From contig CM023532.1 of the NCBI GenBank assembly GCA_013350335.1, positions 34,535,708-34,599,707 on the forward strand: a stretch of 64,000 nt of DNA, in the 5' to 3' direction. Numbering within the stretch: position 1 is the stretch's first letter; every line of letters starts with the position of its first letter. Position numbers and translations under genes: made by a program. This DNA comes from Chimonanthus salicifolius. Lineage: Eukaryota > Streptophyta > Magnoliopsida > Laurales > Calycanthaceae. Below the pieces are notes generated by a model. That model saw only the letters and a program-made list of their open reading frames with translations. It did no database searches and had not been told where the DNA came from. Shown here one piece after another: positions 24,901-55,444 of this stretch.

Positions 24901-25672
24901 GTAGATTGCTGATGAGATCAAGTGATGTCCCCATGTTCACTTGAGAATTTGTCAGTTTAATATTGCACTTTTGGGGAAGTGGTTATGGAGGTTGGGGGAT
25001 TCTGCAGGGTTTATGGAAGGATATCATTCGTAGGAAGTATGGGCGCCATAGATCTGGTTGGAGGATTGCTAATCTCCAAGAAGGGCTTCTGGTTTTTGGA
25101 AGGGTGTTTGCTCCATTCATTGGCTTTTGACTGCCACATTCAGTACCTTGCGTATACGGGTGATGACATTTTCTTCTGGATAGATAGCTGGTTGTGTGAA
25201 GTTCTTTAGGCTCAGAAGTTCCCTGTGCTTTTCTCTCTAGCTGCTAATAAAGAAGCTAAGATCAGGGAGTGCTATGACAAAATAAGGTTGTTTGGGGCCC
25301 TAGTTTTGTAGGGAATTGGAGGATTGGATGGTGGAAGGTGGCTGTCCTTAATGAATCTCCTGCGTAGTGTTTTAGTTACGGGAAGTGGCTCTGATAGACA
25401 CAAATAGTTTGAATATACTTTTAGATCTAATTCATGGATGTCTGTTTTGTGATACTTGCAGTGTGGAGAAAGAAATTGGACCTGCCCATGAGAGGCAGTT
25501 CATGTGTTCAGTCCAAGTCGAGACTTCTATTGGTGCCTTCTATTCAAGGGGTAATACAAAATCAAGAGTGAAGGATGCAGAGAACTCAGCTGCTTTCATG
25601 ATTCTAAATGCATTACATGAGAGATCAGATGGCAGAGATTATGTGGCAGACATGGGTATTTTAAGACTCTAA
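9939..25672 (+). CDS. RTL2: Ribonuclease III-like protein 2 (RNase III domain plus two dsRBDs)
   Basis: Four exons: 9939-10298, 13094-13246, 18786-19159, 25462-25672 (stop TAA). They give 365 residues, close to Arabidopsis RTL2 in length and layout. RNase III domain is about residues 15-175. The signature ERLEFVGDAVLGLAL starts at residue 54 and supplies E54, E57 and D61; ADIVEA supplies D149 and E152, so the acidic Mg2+-binding set looks intact. A first dsRBD spans about 190-252 (FLYEYCQKKG ... AVKEAVRHLI) and a second about 278-350 (RLHELCTKNRWPKP ... NSAAFMILNALHE). Known relatives cut dsRNA in the nucleus or cytoplasm, trimming rRNA precursors and shaping small-RNA substrates. The start is the first in-frame ATG, directly before the conserved fold. 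Introns are 2.8, 5.5 and 6.3 kb and packed with repeats, yet phases are preserved throughout. RTL3 is an alternative, but two rather than three dsRBDs and one RNase III domain fit RTL2. Confidence 0.92.
10299..13093. repeat. RTL2 intron 1 with degenerate repeated modules
   Basis: A module of about 95-180 bp recurs at roughly 10399, 10559, 10728 (start only), 11867, 12057, 12160 and 12513. Its core is AATTTGGAATATTGCAAAG, then GTTGGGTTTGGGTTTACTTC, TAGATGCATGGATAGATGG, AAAAGGAAGGT and TTTCCTGGAAATAATATTC, followed by a T/C-rich stretch with CCCCTTGATT. 12340-12480 and 12640-12770 are a further matching pair starting AGTTAAAAATGGCTAAA. The block 10745-11866 interrupts the series and looks unrelated, possibly retroelement sequence. 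No coding capacity. Confidence 0.8.
13913..14504 (-). mobile_element. L1-like LINE 3' fragment nested in solo LTR, family A
   Basis: Poly-T at 13917-13930 (poly-A on the minus strand) preceded on that strand by the ATGTTTC tail. The minus strand encodes an RNase H start ([42 protein letters not shown]). Flanked by a perfect 13-bp duplication GTTCATGACCATA (13900-13912 and 14505-14517), proof of target-primed insertion. 5'-truncated at the beginning of RNase H. It inserted after the LTR. Confidence 0.95.
14770..15170. repeat. Tandem repeat inside the solo LTR, 4 copies of 100-107 bp
   Basis: The phrase TGCCCTTCAATG and its variants begin copies at 14770, 14877, 14983 and 15083, each followed by CTTCTCCCCACT-like, GTGTCACAGTGTC-like and CACCCTTCAACGCA-like phrases. 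Divergence between copies is moderate. Confidence 0.75.
17100..18767 (-). mobile_element. Solo LTR (Ty1/copia, SIRE/Maximus-like)
   Basis: On the minus strand it runs TGTTAGTCCCAAGGTTTCAA ... GGGCAACA, with TG...CA ends. The TGTTAGTCCCAAGG start and the repeated GTCGACT/TCGATTGACTGA motifs (17795-17975) recall plant SIRE-type LTRs. Flanks are GTTTT (17095-17099) and GATTT (18768-18772), a 5-bp duplication with one mismatch. No internal coding region, so a solo LTR. It ends 18 bp before RTL2 exon 3. Confidence 0.78.
20119..20623 (-). mobile_element. Complete TRIM retrotransposon
   Basis: Two 203-bp LTRs, 20119-20321 and 20421-20623, about 85% identical. On the minus strand the LTR starts TGTAATACC. 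Just inside the right LTR, after 2 bp, is a primer binding site TGGTATCAGAG (20408-20418, minus), complementary to the initiator-Met tRNA 3' end as in most plant LTR elements. A polypurine tract AAGGGGGG (20327-20334, minus) abuts the left LTR. A TATATAAGTGG box lies in each LTR. Flanks are TGTGC (20114-20118) and CGTGC (20624-20628). The 99-bp interior has no coding capacity. Located in RTL2 intron 3. Confidence 0.85.
23577..23684. mobile_element. Small inverted-repeat element (MITE-like)
   Basis: Left arm TTTATTATGACAAGAATGCT (ending 23602) is mirrored by AGCATTCTTGTCATAATTAA (from 23659), about 25 bp per arm with one indel, around a 56-bp loop. Such a fold-back is typical of a MITE. No convincing target duplication was found, so the superfamily is open. 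Confidence 0.65.
24740..25420 (+). mobile_element. Two overlapping L1-like LINE ORF2 fragments
   Basis: 24975-25240 encodes a degenerate L1 endgame segment (GDDIFFWIDSWL), normally located just before the zf-RVT domain. 24850-24900 encodes HGKFYFKSFCRLL, which in intact elements lies after that motif, so order is inverted. The phrase at 24745 (TGTGGTGCCCTCAATTCTGT) recurs in diverged form at 25290, so two partial copies lie head to tail. All frames are broken. The block stops about 40 bp before RTL2 exon 4. Confidence 0.65.
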
Positions 25673-28304
25673 TTGGTGGTAAGATTTCCATTGTTGGACT
25701 CAATTGACTTCTTCCAACTTTGTATATGAAAGAGATGTGAATCCTGATTGCTTGAATCTATGGTGGTGTATTGTGGTGACTTTTGGAAGACTTCAAATCA
25801 TCTGGTTTTGAATCCATTTGTGCAATTATTACCTTTGTGTTTATTATTAAACATTATATTTACGAACCAAAGCTTCCTTAGAGAACTAATGTTGGTTATG
25901 CTAGACCAGAACACATCATTGAAGGCGAAAGCTCTTCTGAGAATGCCCTTTCTGCAACAAGTACATGTTTCCTTATAAAGATAATGGTCTTTTTTTGGTG
26001 GAATATTGACAATGGACGATGAAATATATTTGGTTATACATTTTGAAGATTCTTTTTCAAGATGGTAATATGACTATAGCCTGCAACCTTTATGCTACAT
26101 TGCAAGCTAATTTTCAGATGGGTGGTTTACACAGTTATTATTAACCTTGATCGTCCATGATGAAGAATCTTGGTCACTCCAAAATTGAGACCACTTATAT
26201 CCATCTTATGCATTTTTTTTCCTTTTTACCTTTTCATTTCTTATTTTTGGCTTTACACATGCCCTTTTTTAACACTGAAGAAGTTCTACAACCTGATACT
26301 GGTTTGCGTTTCCTTGCTGTTGGAATTTTCCATGGAAAGTATGTTTTCACTTGTTGTGTTGCCAGAAGTATTATGTGTTTCTCTTCTGATGGCCATTGTT
26401 CCTCAACTGGGGAAAAAGCTCTTTTCTCCTGCTACTGCATTCACCTTTTGCCAGGTGATTCCTCACCTTTGGCTCTGCTTATGACACCAACAGTGGTAAT
26501 TTCTTCCCCACATTTCATCATTTTTATTGTCTAGCCATTACAATTGGGTTGAGAGATGAATGGTGGATCGACAGGGTTGTTTGCTTGTATATATTCACAT
26601 TTTGAATGCTGAAAACCTAAGAAATTCCAAGCACAAGTCATGTAGAGTATCATGATTATATATGCATTTAAATTCTTTATCAGCATCTTCTGTAATTATC
26701 TCATTGAATTTGAAATTGGGCAGCCTTAAAGTGGGTTTTAAACTTTTGTCTAAATATGTTAATCTACAAACAAGATCCAAGAGGTAAGCTTAGGCCTTTG
26801 CAAATTACTAGACCGAAAGTCTACTGCAATGCGGCAGGTTAGGGAAGTCTGCTGCAACACCCAGATGTTGGTAAGGGTGTGTCAGCTCATTTAGCCAGAT
26901 GAGTAGGCTCAGGTTTTAGCTGAGGAAAGCCCCACAGGTTCTGGGCAGGCTTGGGCTTTGAATACATGAACAGGCTTGATCTTGACCAGTGGGTGTCCAG
27001 GCCGAAACCTGGCCTGTGAATAGCCCTAATTTTATGTTCATGGGGATGTGTGTGGCCCAATGGTCCTTAATTTGAACAATCTGGGATTGTGCAGATATCT
27101 CTGTTGGTTGAGCCCAGGTAAATTTTGCATATCCACCATACATGGGTGTAATTTAAAATTATATATTCTTTTAAAAAATAATGAATATATAAGACATGAC
27201 TTTATTATAGTCCGGTCTCCTACATTTATATAATTTTGGGTTTTAATAATAGTCGGGTTCAGTGCACATTCCTATGTAGATTCATAACCCATTCGCAAAT
27301 GGATCACAATCAGAGAGCTAATCACAACCATCTGATGAATGTGAATTCATCATCTTTTAAATGCTTAAGTAATTAAGTTGTTCACATCCATTGGTAAAAT
27401 CCACCAATCATCAACGATTCAACATAAAGCATCGTAAAAAAAGATTCCATTTGTTACGTCTTGTGTATTTAAATACTTAAATGGAGCTCATATGCCAATT
27501 AATCTAAACTACTACATCTACTGGATTGAAATCCATTTTAAATCATTGTAGTGACAATCATCTTGAGCATCAAATATCAAAGTTATAAATGTACTCAGTG
27601 CAGTGGGTATCAGTGGGGGTTTTACACTCAGTTTCTTAAGGTTTTTCATACGTAAATTTAAAATAAAAAGTTAAATTTCTGATTTTATAGCTTTGGTAGT
27701 TCTGTATCTTCTATCTCTCAACTTTTAGAAGAGTATGGCTGCAGCCCAGGCTGACCAAGCTAGGTTTTGGGCCTTACCCTCGCACCAGGTCCAATCTGCA
27801 AATAAAGGGCTTGAAGTTCAAGCCTTGAACCTAAGCCCTCGCCCATGTTGACTTAATTGGTCAAACCTGAGCCAGACCCGAATTTTGTTTGTGCGACTCG
27901 TGCAGTTTGAAGCTCCATCTAGGCTTATTCAAGCTTGGGCTTGTGGATCTAATTTTTTTTTTTTTTTTTCAGTTCTATAAAAATATAAATTATATATCTT
28001 ATATTTGTACACAAAATTAATTAAAGAAAATCAAATTTTATAAATTGTATGCTCAAATTCTTATTTTGAGGCCAAATTCAGACTTTAATAAACTGGGTTC
28101 AGTCCAAATTAAATTCAAATTTGAAGATTTTGGTTAAAAAATAAGCTCATCTCAAATCTGAGTCAACTAAAACTCAAGTTGAATTTTTCATCTAAATTGA
28201 AATTAGACACCACCTAAATTGTACTAGGAGTTCAATAAGACAAGATTGCAATGGTATCGAACCACTCTTTCGCCATATATCAGTTCTGGCTATAGCAATA
28301 TCTA

Positions 28305-28492
28305 TTTCTTTTCTTTTTTTATAATAAGGGGAACATCAAGTAACACCTTCGGTATAAAGTCATCTTAAACTCCTCGGGGAGACGTCTCACACCCACATAG
28401 GACACTTTTAGTTTACGCCGCTGGAGTTCGAACTAGTAACCTCTCACTTCCTAAAACGGGAGATACCCAACGTTAGGTCTGACTATAGCATA
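28305..28492 (-). mobile_element. tRNA-derived SINE
   Basis: On the minus strand a B box AGTTCGAACTCC (near 28424-28435) follows a tRNA-like leader (ACCTAACGTTGGGTATCTCC). The body CTCCTCGGGGAGACGTCTCA is followed toward the T-rich 28305-28322 end, the A-tail. Same architecture as the 2522-2710 copy but a different body. Confidence 0.6.
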
Positions 28493-28587
28493 CTTGACTT
28501 GCTACCTGATGTTATTGAATCTATTTAAGTCACTGGACTACTCGATTGGATAGTTAGATTCATCCTCAACACGAATCAAGTACTTAA

Positions 28588-29028
28588 GTTATAAATATTT
28601 ATTTAATAGTTTTATTATAAATTTAAAAATAAAATAATTTAACAAAATTTGCTTTAGAGTTTAGACAATTTTATAATTCCACCATCATTCAATCACTGGT
28701 CCATTATGCCCCCCACTCTATGAACTTGTATAAAGTTATAAATATTTATTTAATAGGTTTTATTATAAATTTAAAAATAAAATAATTTAACAAATTTGCT
28801 TTAGAGTTTAGACAATTTTATAATTCCACCATCATTCAATCACTGGTCCATTATGCCCCCCACTCTATGAATTTGTATAAAGTTATAAATATTTATTTAA
28901 TAGGTTTTATTATAAATTTAAAAATAAAATAATTTAACAAAATTTGCTTTAGAGTTTAGACAATTTTATAATTCCACCATCATTCAATCACTGGTCCATT
29001 ATGCCCCCCACTCTATGAACTTGTATAT
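28588..29028. repeat. Three tandem copies of a 147-bp unit upstream of LeuRS
   Basis: Copies start at 28588, 28735 and 28882, each opening GTTATAAATATTTATTTAAT and closing with CCCCCCACTCTATGAA. They differ by only a few bases and single-base indels (for example AACAAAATTT versus AACAAATTT), so the duplication is recent. The array ends about 485 bp upstream of the LeuRS start codon. Confidence 0.97.
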
Positions 29029-29512
29029 AACGAGACATTATTTAGTGGGAGCAAAACTACTAAATGCTGGTCATGTATGAACCCATTTCATGATAAATCT
29101 AGATTAATAAAATTGTTTTTTTTCTATTTTAAATTTTTATTCAACTTTTTCTAATGTCCATTTGATACATGTTAACCGTTGTATTAGATAATGAGAGTGA
29201 ATTGATTTGAAAGACCTACAATCATATACGAACTACATATAAATTCAACTTAATAAATTATTCTGATTATGATTTCGAAGCAATGAAGTTTTAATGATTA
29301 TAATACAAATTTAATAGAAAATTAACTATCCCAACAAAGTACAAACGGATTCACAACTGATAATTTCTTCTTTTAAAAGAGTAATAGAACTTCTGTTCAG
29401 AAGAAGATAGGATTTCAGTGGTATTTTACCCGCCCTTTCGTCCTCTTATCCGTCTTCGAAGAAAGAACACTCACTTCCTGATCTTCTCCAATCCCACCCT
29501 TCTTCTTCGCAA

Positions 29513-51229
<21,717 letters not shown>

Positions 51230-51400
51230 TGATAAGTTCAGTTAGTTTTTGCTTCCAGCTTTATCAGGCATATGAGATGGATTTCATTCATAGATGAATG
51301 TATTTCATTCATAGTGCACCCAACTGGCATTTGTTTATCTTGCAAAGCAAGTAAATGTAATGCATTTAAATTTTCTTAGCATTTCAGTACTTCAAGAGGA

Positions 51401-51403
<3 letters not shown>

Positions 51404-51472
<69 letters not shown>
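51404..51472. repeat. Compound (TA)n(GA)n microsatellite
   Basis: About 21 AT units run straight into about 14 AG units, 175 bp downstream of the LeuRS stop codon and probably within or near its 3' UTR. Confidence 0.97.
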
Positions 51473-51477
<5 letters not shown>

Positions 51478-52865
51478 AGGATTACAAACAGTGTGGGCCC
51501 ACTTTCACTGATCTTTAATCTGATAGGATCAACCATGCGACCAGCCATAATGAGGAAATGCTCCAAAGTTCTCTTATGGTGTAAGACACTTGATATTTGC
51601 TGTGTTTTATTCTGGTGAATGTGGACTTGTTCGTATGCCCTTTAAGGGCATTCCCCATCCACATGGGACCATAGTTTAGGAACTTGAAAAAAACTAGGAC
51701 AAGTCAAACTAAGTTCACTCAACTCAATAGAATTTTGAATCAAATGAGTCAATGAGTTTTGCTGTGTTTGTCCAAGTTGAGAAACCCATCCAAGTTACTC
51801 AACTTGATAAAGATTTCAAGTCAAATCCAAGATTTGAGTTTCTGAACTATGCGTGGGACCCATGAATTGAACAAGGACTGGAATCTGCTCCCATTCGGGG
51901 CTTGCACTTGCTGACATTTGAGGACCATCGTGGCTTGCACTCTCCCACTCAGCTACCTATATATTGTCTCTCTGCAACTGTTGACCCTCCATGGCTGCTC
52001 CTTAAAAATCCAAGACCTTCCTGAGTCTGTGTAAATCTTCTTTCAGTTATAAAATTTGTTCTGGCAGATGATTTATCGTTCTTGTCTTCTTCTTTTGCTG
52101 TTATTTTTCTCATTTGAAAGGCCCAGAAACTTAGGGTTGTAGAAAATGACAATGATACTGATAATGAGTGTATCAGTCACTTATGTTTTCCTAGTTCCCA
52201 CAATGATGTCCAACCATATAGCATTATGAACATTCACAAAATTGTGACGCATTGGAGGGTTCATGTTTTCTAAAATGATTTCAGCTAAAAACCGAAGGTA
52301 GTTAATCTTGATGAAAACCGAGTTGACAAATGGTCTCATTTTCAGGCCATAGATGAAGCCCTTGGCTTGATTTTCAGGCATGGAAAATGAACTACATGAC
52401 CTCATTTCTGCTAAAACAAAAAGACAGATCACTATGTTGAAAACTGGCCATTCTCAGGCCATCGTCTCCGCCCTTGGTTTGATGTTCATCCTTGGAAAAT
52501 GGATTAGACAATCCCAGGCTCTTGCAAGTTACTTCTACCAGACTTGTCACTGCATTAGCAGCAGGCTCAAACCTGAAAGCAGATTGTGGACTTACCGGTT
52601 ATTACATTCTAAACCTAACTTGAAGACTACTAGGATATAAATTTAAAAGCTGGTCTAGCTTGAAATTGGTATACTGAAATATTTCGCGGTTAGTTTTGTT
52701 AGGAGAAGTTATACAGTGAGGACTGGGTTCATATGAACTGGATAAGGACTTTCTTGCAGGACCTATTTGTACTACGAGGATAAGTTCATTGAAAAGATTA
52801 ATGAAACACAAGGAGTGTACTAAAAAAAAGAAAAAAAAAATCAACCTGAATAATATGTGAGTATC

Positions 52866-53035
52866 TCATTTTTTTTAAGACATGCCTCTTAGAAGAATCA
52901 ACTAATCCTTGGCATGTGAAAGGCTCTCTACTCACATGCCGAGTAACTCTACAAGGAGTAGTCTTTTGGGATAAAGTGAGAATCGAATTCAGGACTCTCG
53001 CTTCTTGAGATGGATTCCCGAGCACATCATTTAAT
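52866..53035 (-). mobile_element. SINE-like repeat
   Basis: Shares ordered phrases with 3115-3302: AGGCTCTCTACTCACATGCC, GAGTAACTCTA, GGATAAAGTGAGAATCGAAT and AGGACTCTCGCTTCTTGAGA. On the minus strand GAATTCGATTCTCAC is a B-box-like element. T-rich 52868-52880 is the A-tail. Intergenic. Confidence 0.6.
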
Positions 53036-54084
53036 TCGTGCCTGATTAGTTTTCAACATATAATTTCTCTGTCATCTACATTATCAACTTGTATACAGGA
53101 TTATTCTATTCTTGAGGATATTTTAAAATTAAAAAAATTAAAAATGAAAAACAAAAGTGTTCCACAATCCACACGGTTCAGTAAGTAGGCGTTTATGAAT
53201 TGACCGATATGTAAAAATCCTAATTGTTGATCAACCAAATAAAGCAAGGGTTTAGCATAAAACTTGAGCCAGTACCAACAGTATAAATCATTTGGTACAT
53301 TTAAATATCATCACAATCATCGTCTAAATTATTGATCTCATTAATATGAGATTTTATTTTTTATATTTGGATTTAGCAAATTGTTACTAAGGTGTTATGA
53401 GAAAGGAGAATCCTTTAAATATGAATTAATTTTGTACAAAAAGACAATTCAAGTGTTTTGTTTTGTTTTTTACATACAATAAAGTAAATATATACAACTT
53501 AAAAAGATTATCCTTTGTAAGTGGGACTACTTTTAAAGATATGAAGGGTAAGTGAGAAACATCATAGAATAAAGAAATATGGCAAAAATGGTTTATAGTT
53601 TAAACAAAATAGTTTTACATGCATTAAAGAAACATCATTATAAAACAAAGACTAAATCACTTTAAAATTTAAAATTAAATTTAAGTGCATTTACATCATA
53701 AGCTCATCAAAATGTGTCTTAAAAAAATTCCATAAACAAGCTTAGACTGTCCATTTGTCTAAACAGGGAGGTTTATACCTAACAAGAAATGTGGTATAAA
53801 AAAATCACTAAAAGAAGTCGGTAAAAAAGAAATTAGCGTATAAATCACATTAAGTTACCATCACAAACATATTATAATTGTGACTCCATACCATTTCAAA
53901 TAATAATAATAACCATAATCATAATATCGTAATAATAACACTAATCATAGTCATAATCATTTTTTAAATAAAATGAAGATATCATTTGATCATTACATTG
54001 ACGATAGGGGATCACATTAAAGTTTCTTTAAAAAATAAAGAAAAATGTGAAGAAAAGATGCCCTACAACCTTCTCACCCATGGT

Positions 54085-54454
54085 GAGGGATCGAAATCTC
54101 AGCCGATACAATATCTCGGGATTTCCATGGCCAAGATATCTCGGCCAATATGCATAGTATCGGCCAGAGATAAAAAAAAGTTCGGCGGATATGGCCGAGA
54201 TCTCGGCTGATTTTTATTTTTTATTTTAAAAAAAACAAATATCAGCGTGGGCCAGATCGATATCTCGGCCGATATTTGTCCGATACAGGCAAATATCGGC
54301 CAATATTTATATTTTTATTTTAAAAAAAAAAACAGCCTTTTTTATTTTTTAAATGTATTTTTTCAAAAAAAAAAAAGACATCGAGATTTTCAAAAAAAAA
54401 TGAGAGAGAAAATTCTCGGCCGAGATCAAATATCGGCCGAATTTTCGACCCCTG
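54085..54454. mobile_element. hAT-like fold-back element rich in TCGGCCGATAT motifs
   Basis: Ends are inverted: GAGGGATCGAAATCTCAGCC at the left, ATCGGCCGAATTTTCGACCC then CTG at the right. Flanks CCCATGGT (54077-54084) and CCAATGGA (54455-54462) agree at 6 of 8 positions, a plausible eroded 8-bp duplication. The body repeats short self-complementary phrases such as ATCTCGGCCGATAT and AATATCGGCCAATA, so it can fold extensively. No coding capacity. A smaller relative may lie at 8340-8475. Confidence 0.7.
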
Positions 54455-55444
54455 CCAATGGAATGTTTATAAATTTTACCCATGTGGGTTCGTCAGCCTT
54501 GCAACATGGGTCACTCTGATGGATTGGGCCTTAGTTACTTGTAAAAGTATAGTGAGCATAATTTTTGGTCCATAAAATCTTCACTGGAGATGAATGTTCT
54601 TTACAAATGTTTTGAAATATTGGTTCAAATCTCAATATATACAACAATATATGTAATTGTTAATATATTAATTATTAAAAAGCTTGACAAACTTCCACAG
54701 GCCTTACTTAAAAGCTTAAGATCAATTATTTATTAAACGGGTTAAAAATAAGGCCAAGTCTAACACATTGATCAATTAAACATGTCAAGCCCATTTATCG
54801 CAATGCATTTGGGCTGGGCTTGAGCCCATCATAAATAACCCTACCTTGGCTACTACTCCCGTCTCATTTTAAACATTTGTATTTTTTAAAAAAATTGAAT
54901 TTGATTTTAAACTACTATACAGCTACGAGGTGATTCTCATTCATTTTAACGCACTATATGTTACTTCAATATAAATAAAACAACTATTTTTAGACAATTG
55001 TAAAATCTATATGAGACAACTAAATTGAGATAGAAGGAATATAATTTAAATTTTTTTTAAAAAAAATCAAGTCAATTAATTTGAGTTCACTTAGTTCAAT
55101 AGAATTTTGACTTTTGAGTAAGTGACTCAATAAATTTTACTATTTTTTTCAAATAAAGTTTAAATATGGAAACACCCAAGTCCCAACACAAGTTAATGGC
55201 AATATCGCAATTCCAATCCAAAACAAGGGTCAACATGTAAGACCCAAGACAAGTTTATTTATTCAAATTGTGAGAGCGGAGGGAAGAAACGAAAATGGAA
55301 ATCTAAAAGCGAACTCTTTCATCTTCCTCAGTCCCTCTTTCTAACAACGAGAGGAATTCTATTCAAACCCTAAAATTCCCTTCTGCAATTCCATTTCACC
55401 TTCATTTGCACTTGCAGATAGCAGAGAAAGAAACAGAGATTAAA

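Larger units (their letters stand above)
19160..25461. other. RTL2 intron 3 (6.3 kb), content other than listed elements
   Basis: Besides the TRIM, inverted repeat and L1 fragments listed separately: 21420-22390 is AT-rich with two related blocks (about 21955-22110 and 22260-22385, both carrying GATATGGATTCAAAT-like and TGGTTGGATGCTTTG-like phrases). 23040-23520 and 23700-24560 show nothing recognisable apart from short A/T runs. No host exon is needed between 19159 and 25462 because the dsRBD2 reading frame closes across the junction (CG|T, Arg). Confidence 0.6.
25673..29512. other. Intergenic region between RTL2 and LeuRS
   Basis: RTL2 3' UTR first, then repeat-rich sequence: 26880-27020 and 27720-27940 carry related GGCTTGGGC/GCCCAGG motifs, 28310-28490 is a SINE, and 28588-29028 a triple tandem repeat. 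26100-26530 has open frames that resemble no family I know. 29040-29512 holds the LeuRS promoter and 5' UTR; no core promoter box can be assigned with confidence. Confidence 0.55.
51230..55444. other. Intergenic region between LeuRS and CAP-H
   Basis: LeuRS 3' UTR, then an AT/AG microsatellite (51404-51472), a SINE-like block (52866-53035), AT-rich sequence without features (53040-54060), a hAT-like fold-back element (54085-54454) and about 900 bp of AT-rich sequence up to the CAP-H 5' UTR. 51480-52860 contains no recognised gene. No MSA or E2F box was found immediately upstream of CAP-H. Confidence 0.55.

Noticed and set aside
26157..26534. 125-codon open frame downstream of RTL2
   Set aside because: Phe/Leu-rich reading of T-rich sequence with no recognisable motif; most likely chance.
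55406..55444. An upstream start for CAP-H
   Set aside because: That frame opens with TTG, not ATG; the first ATG at 55445 has the expected N-terminus.
55260..55444. Cell-cycle promoter boxes (MSA, E2F) ahead of CAP-H
   Set aside because: No clear AACGG or TTTCCCGC-type core was found; TAACAACGAG is too weak a match.
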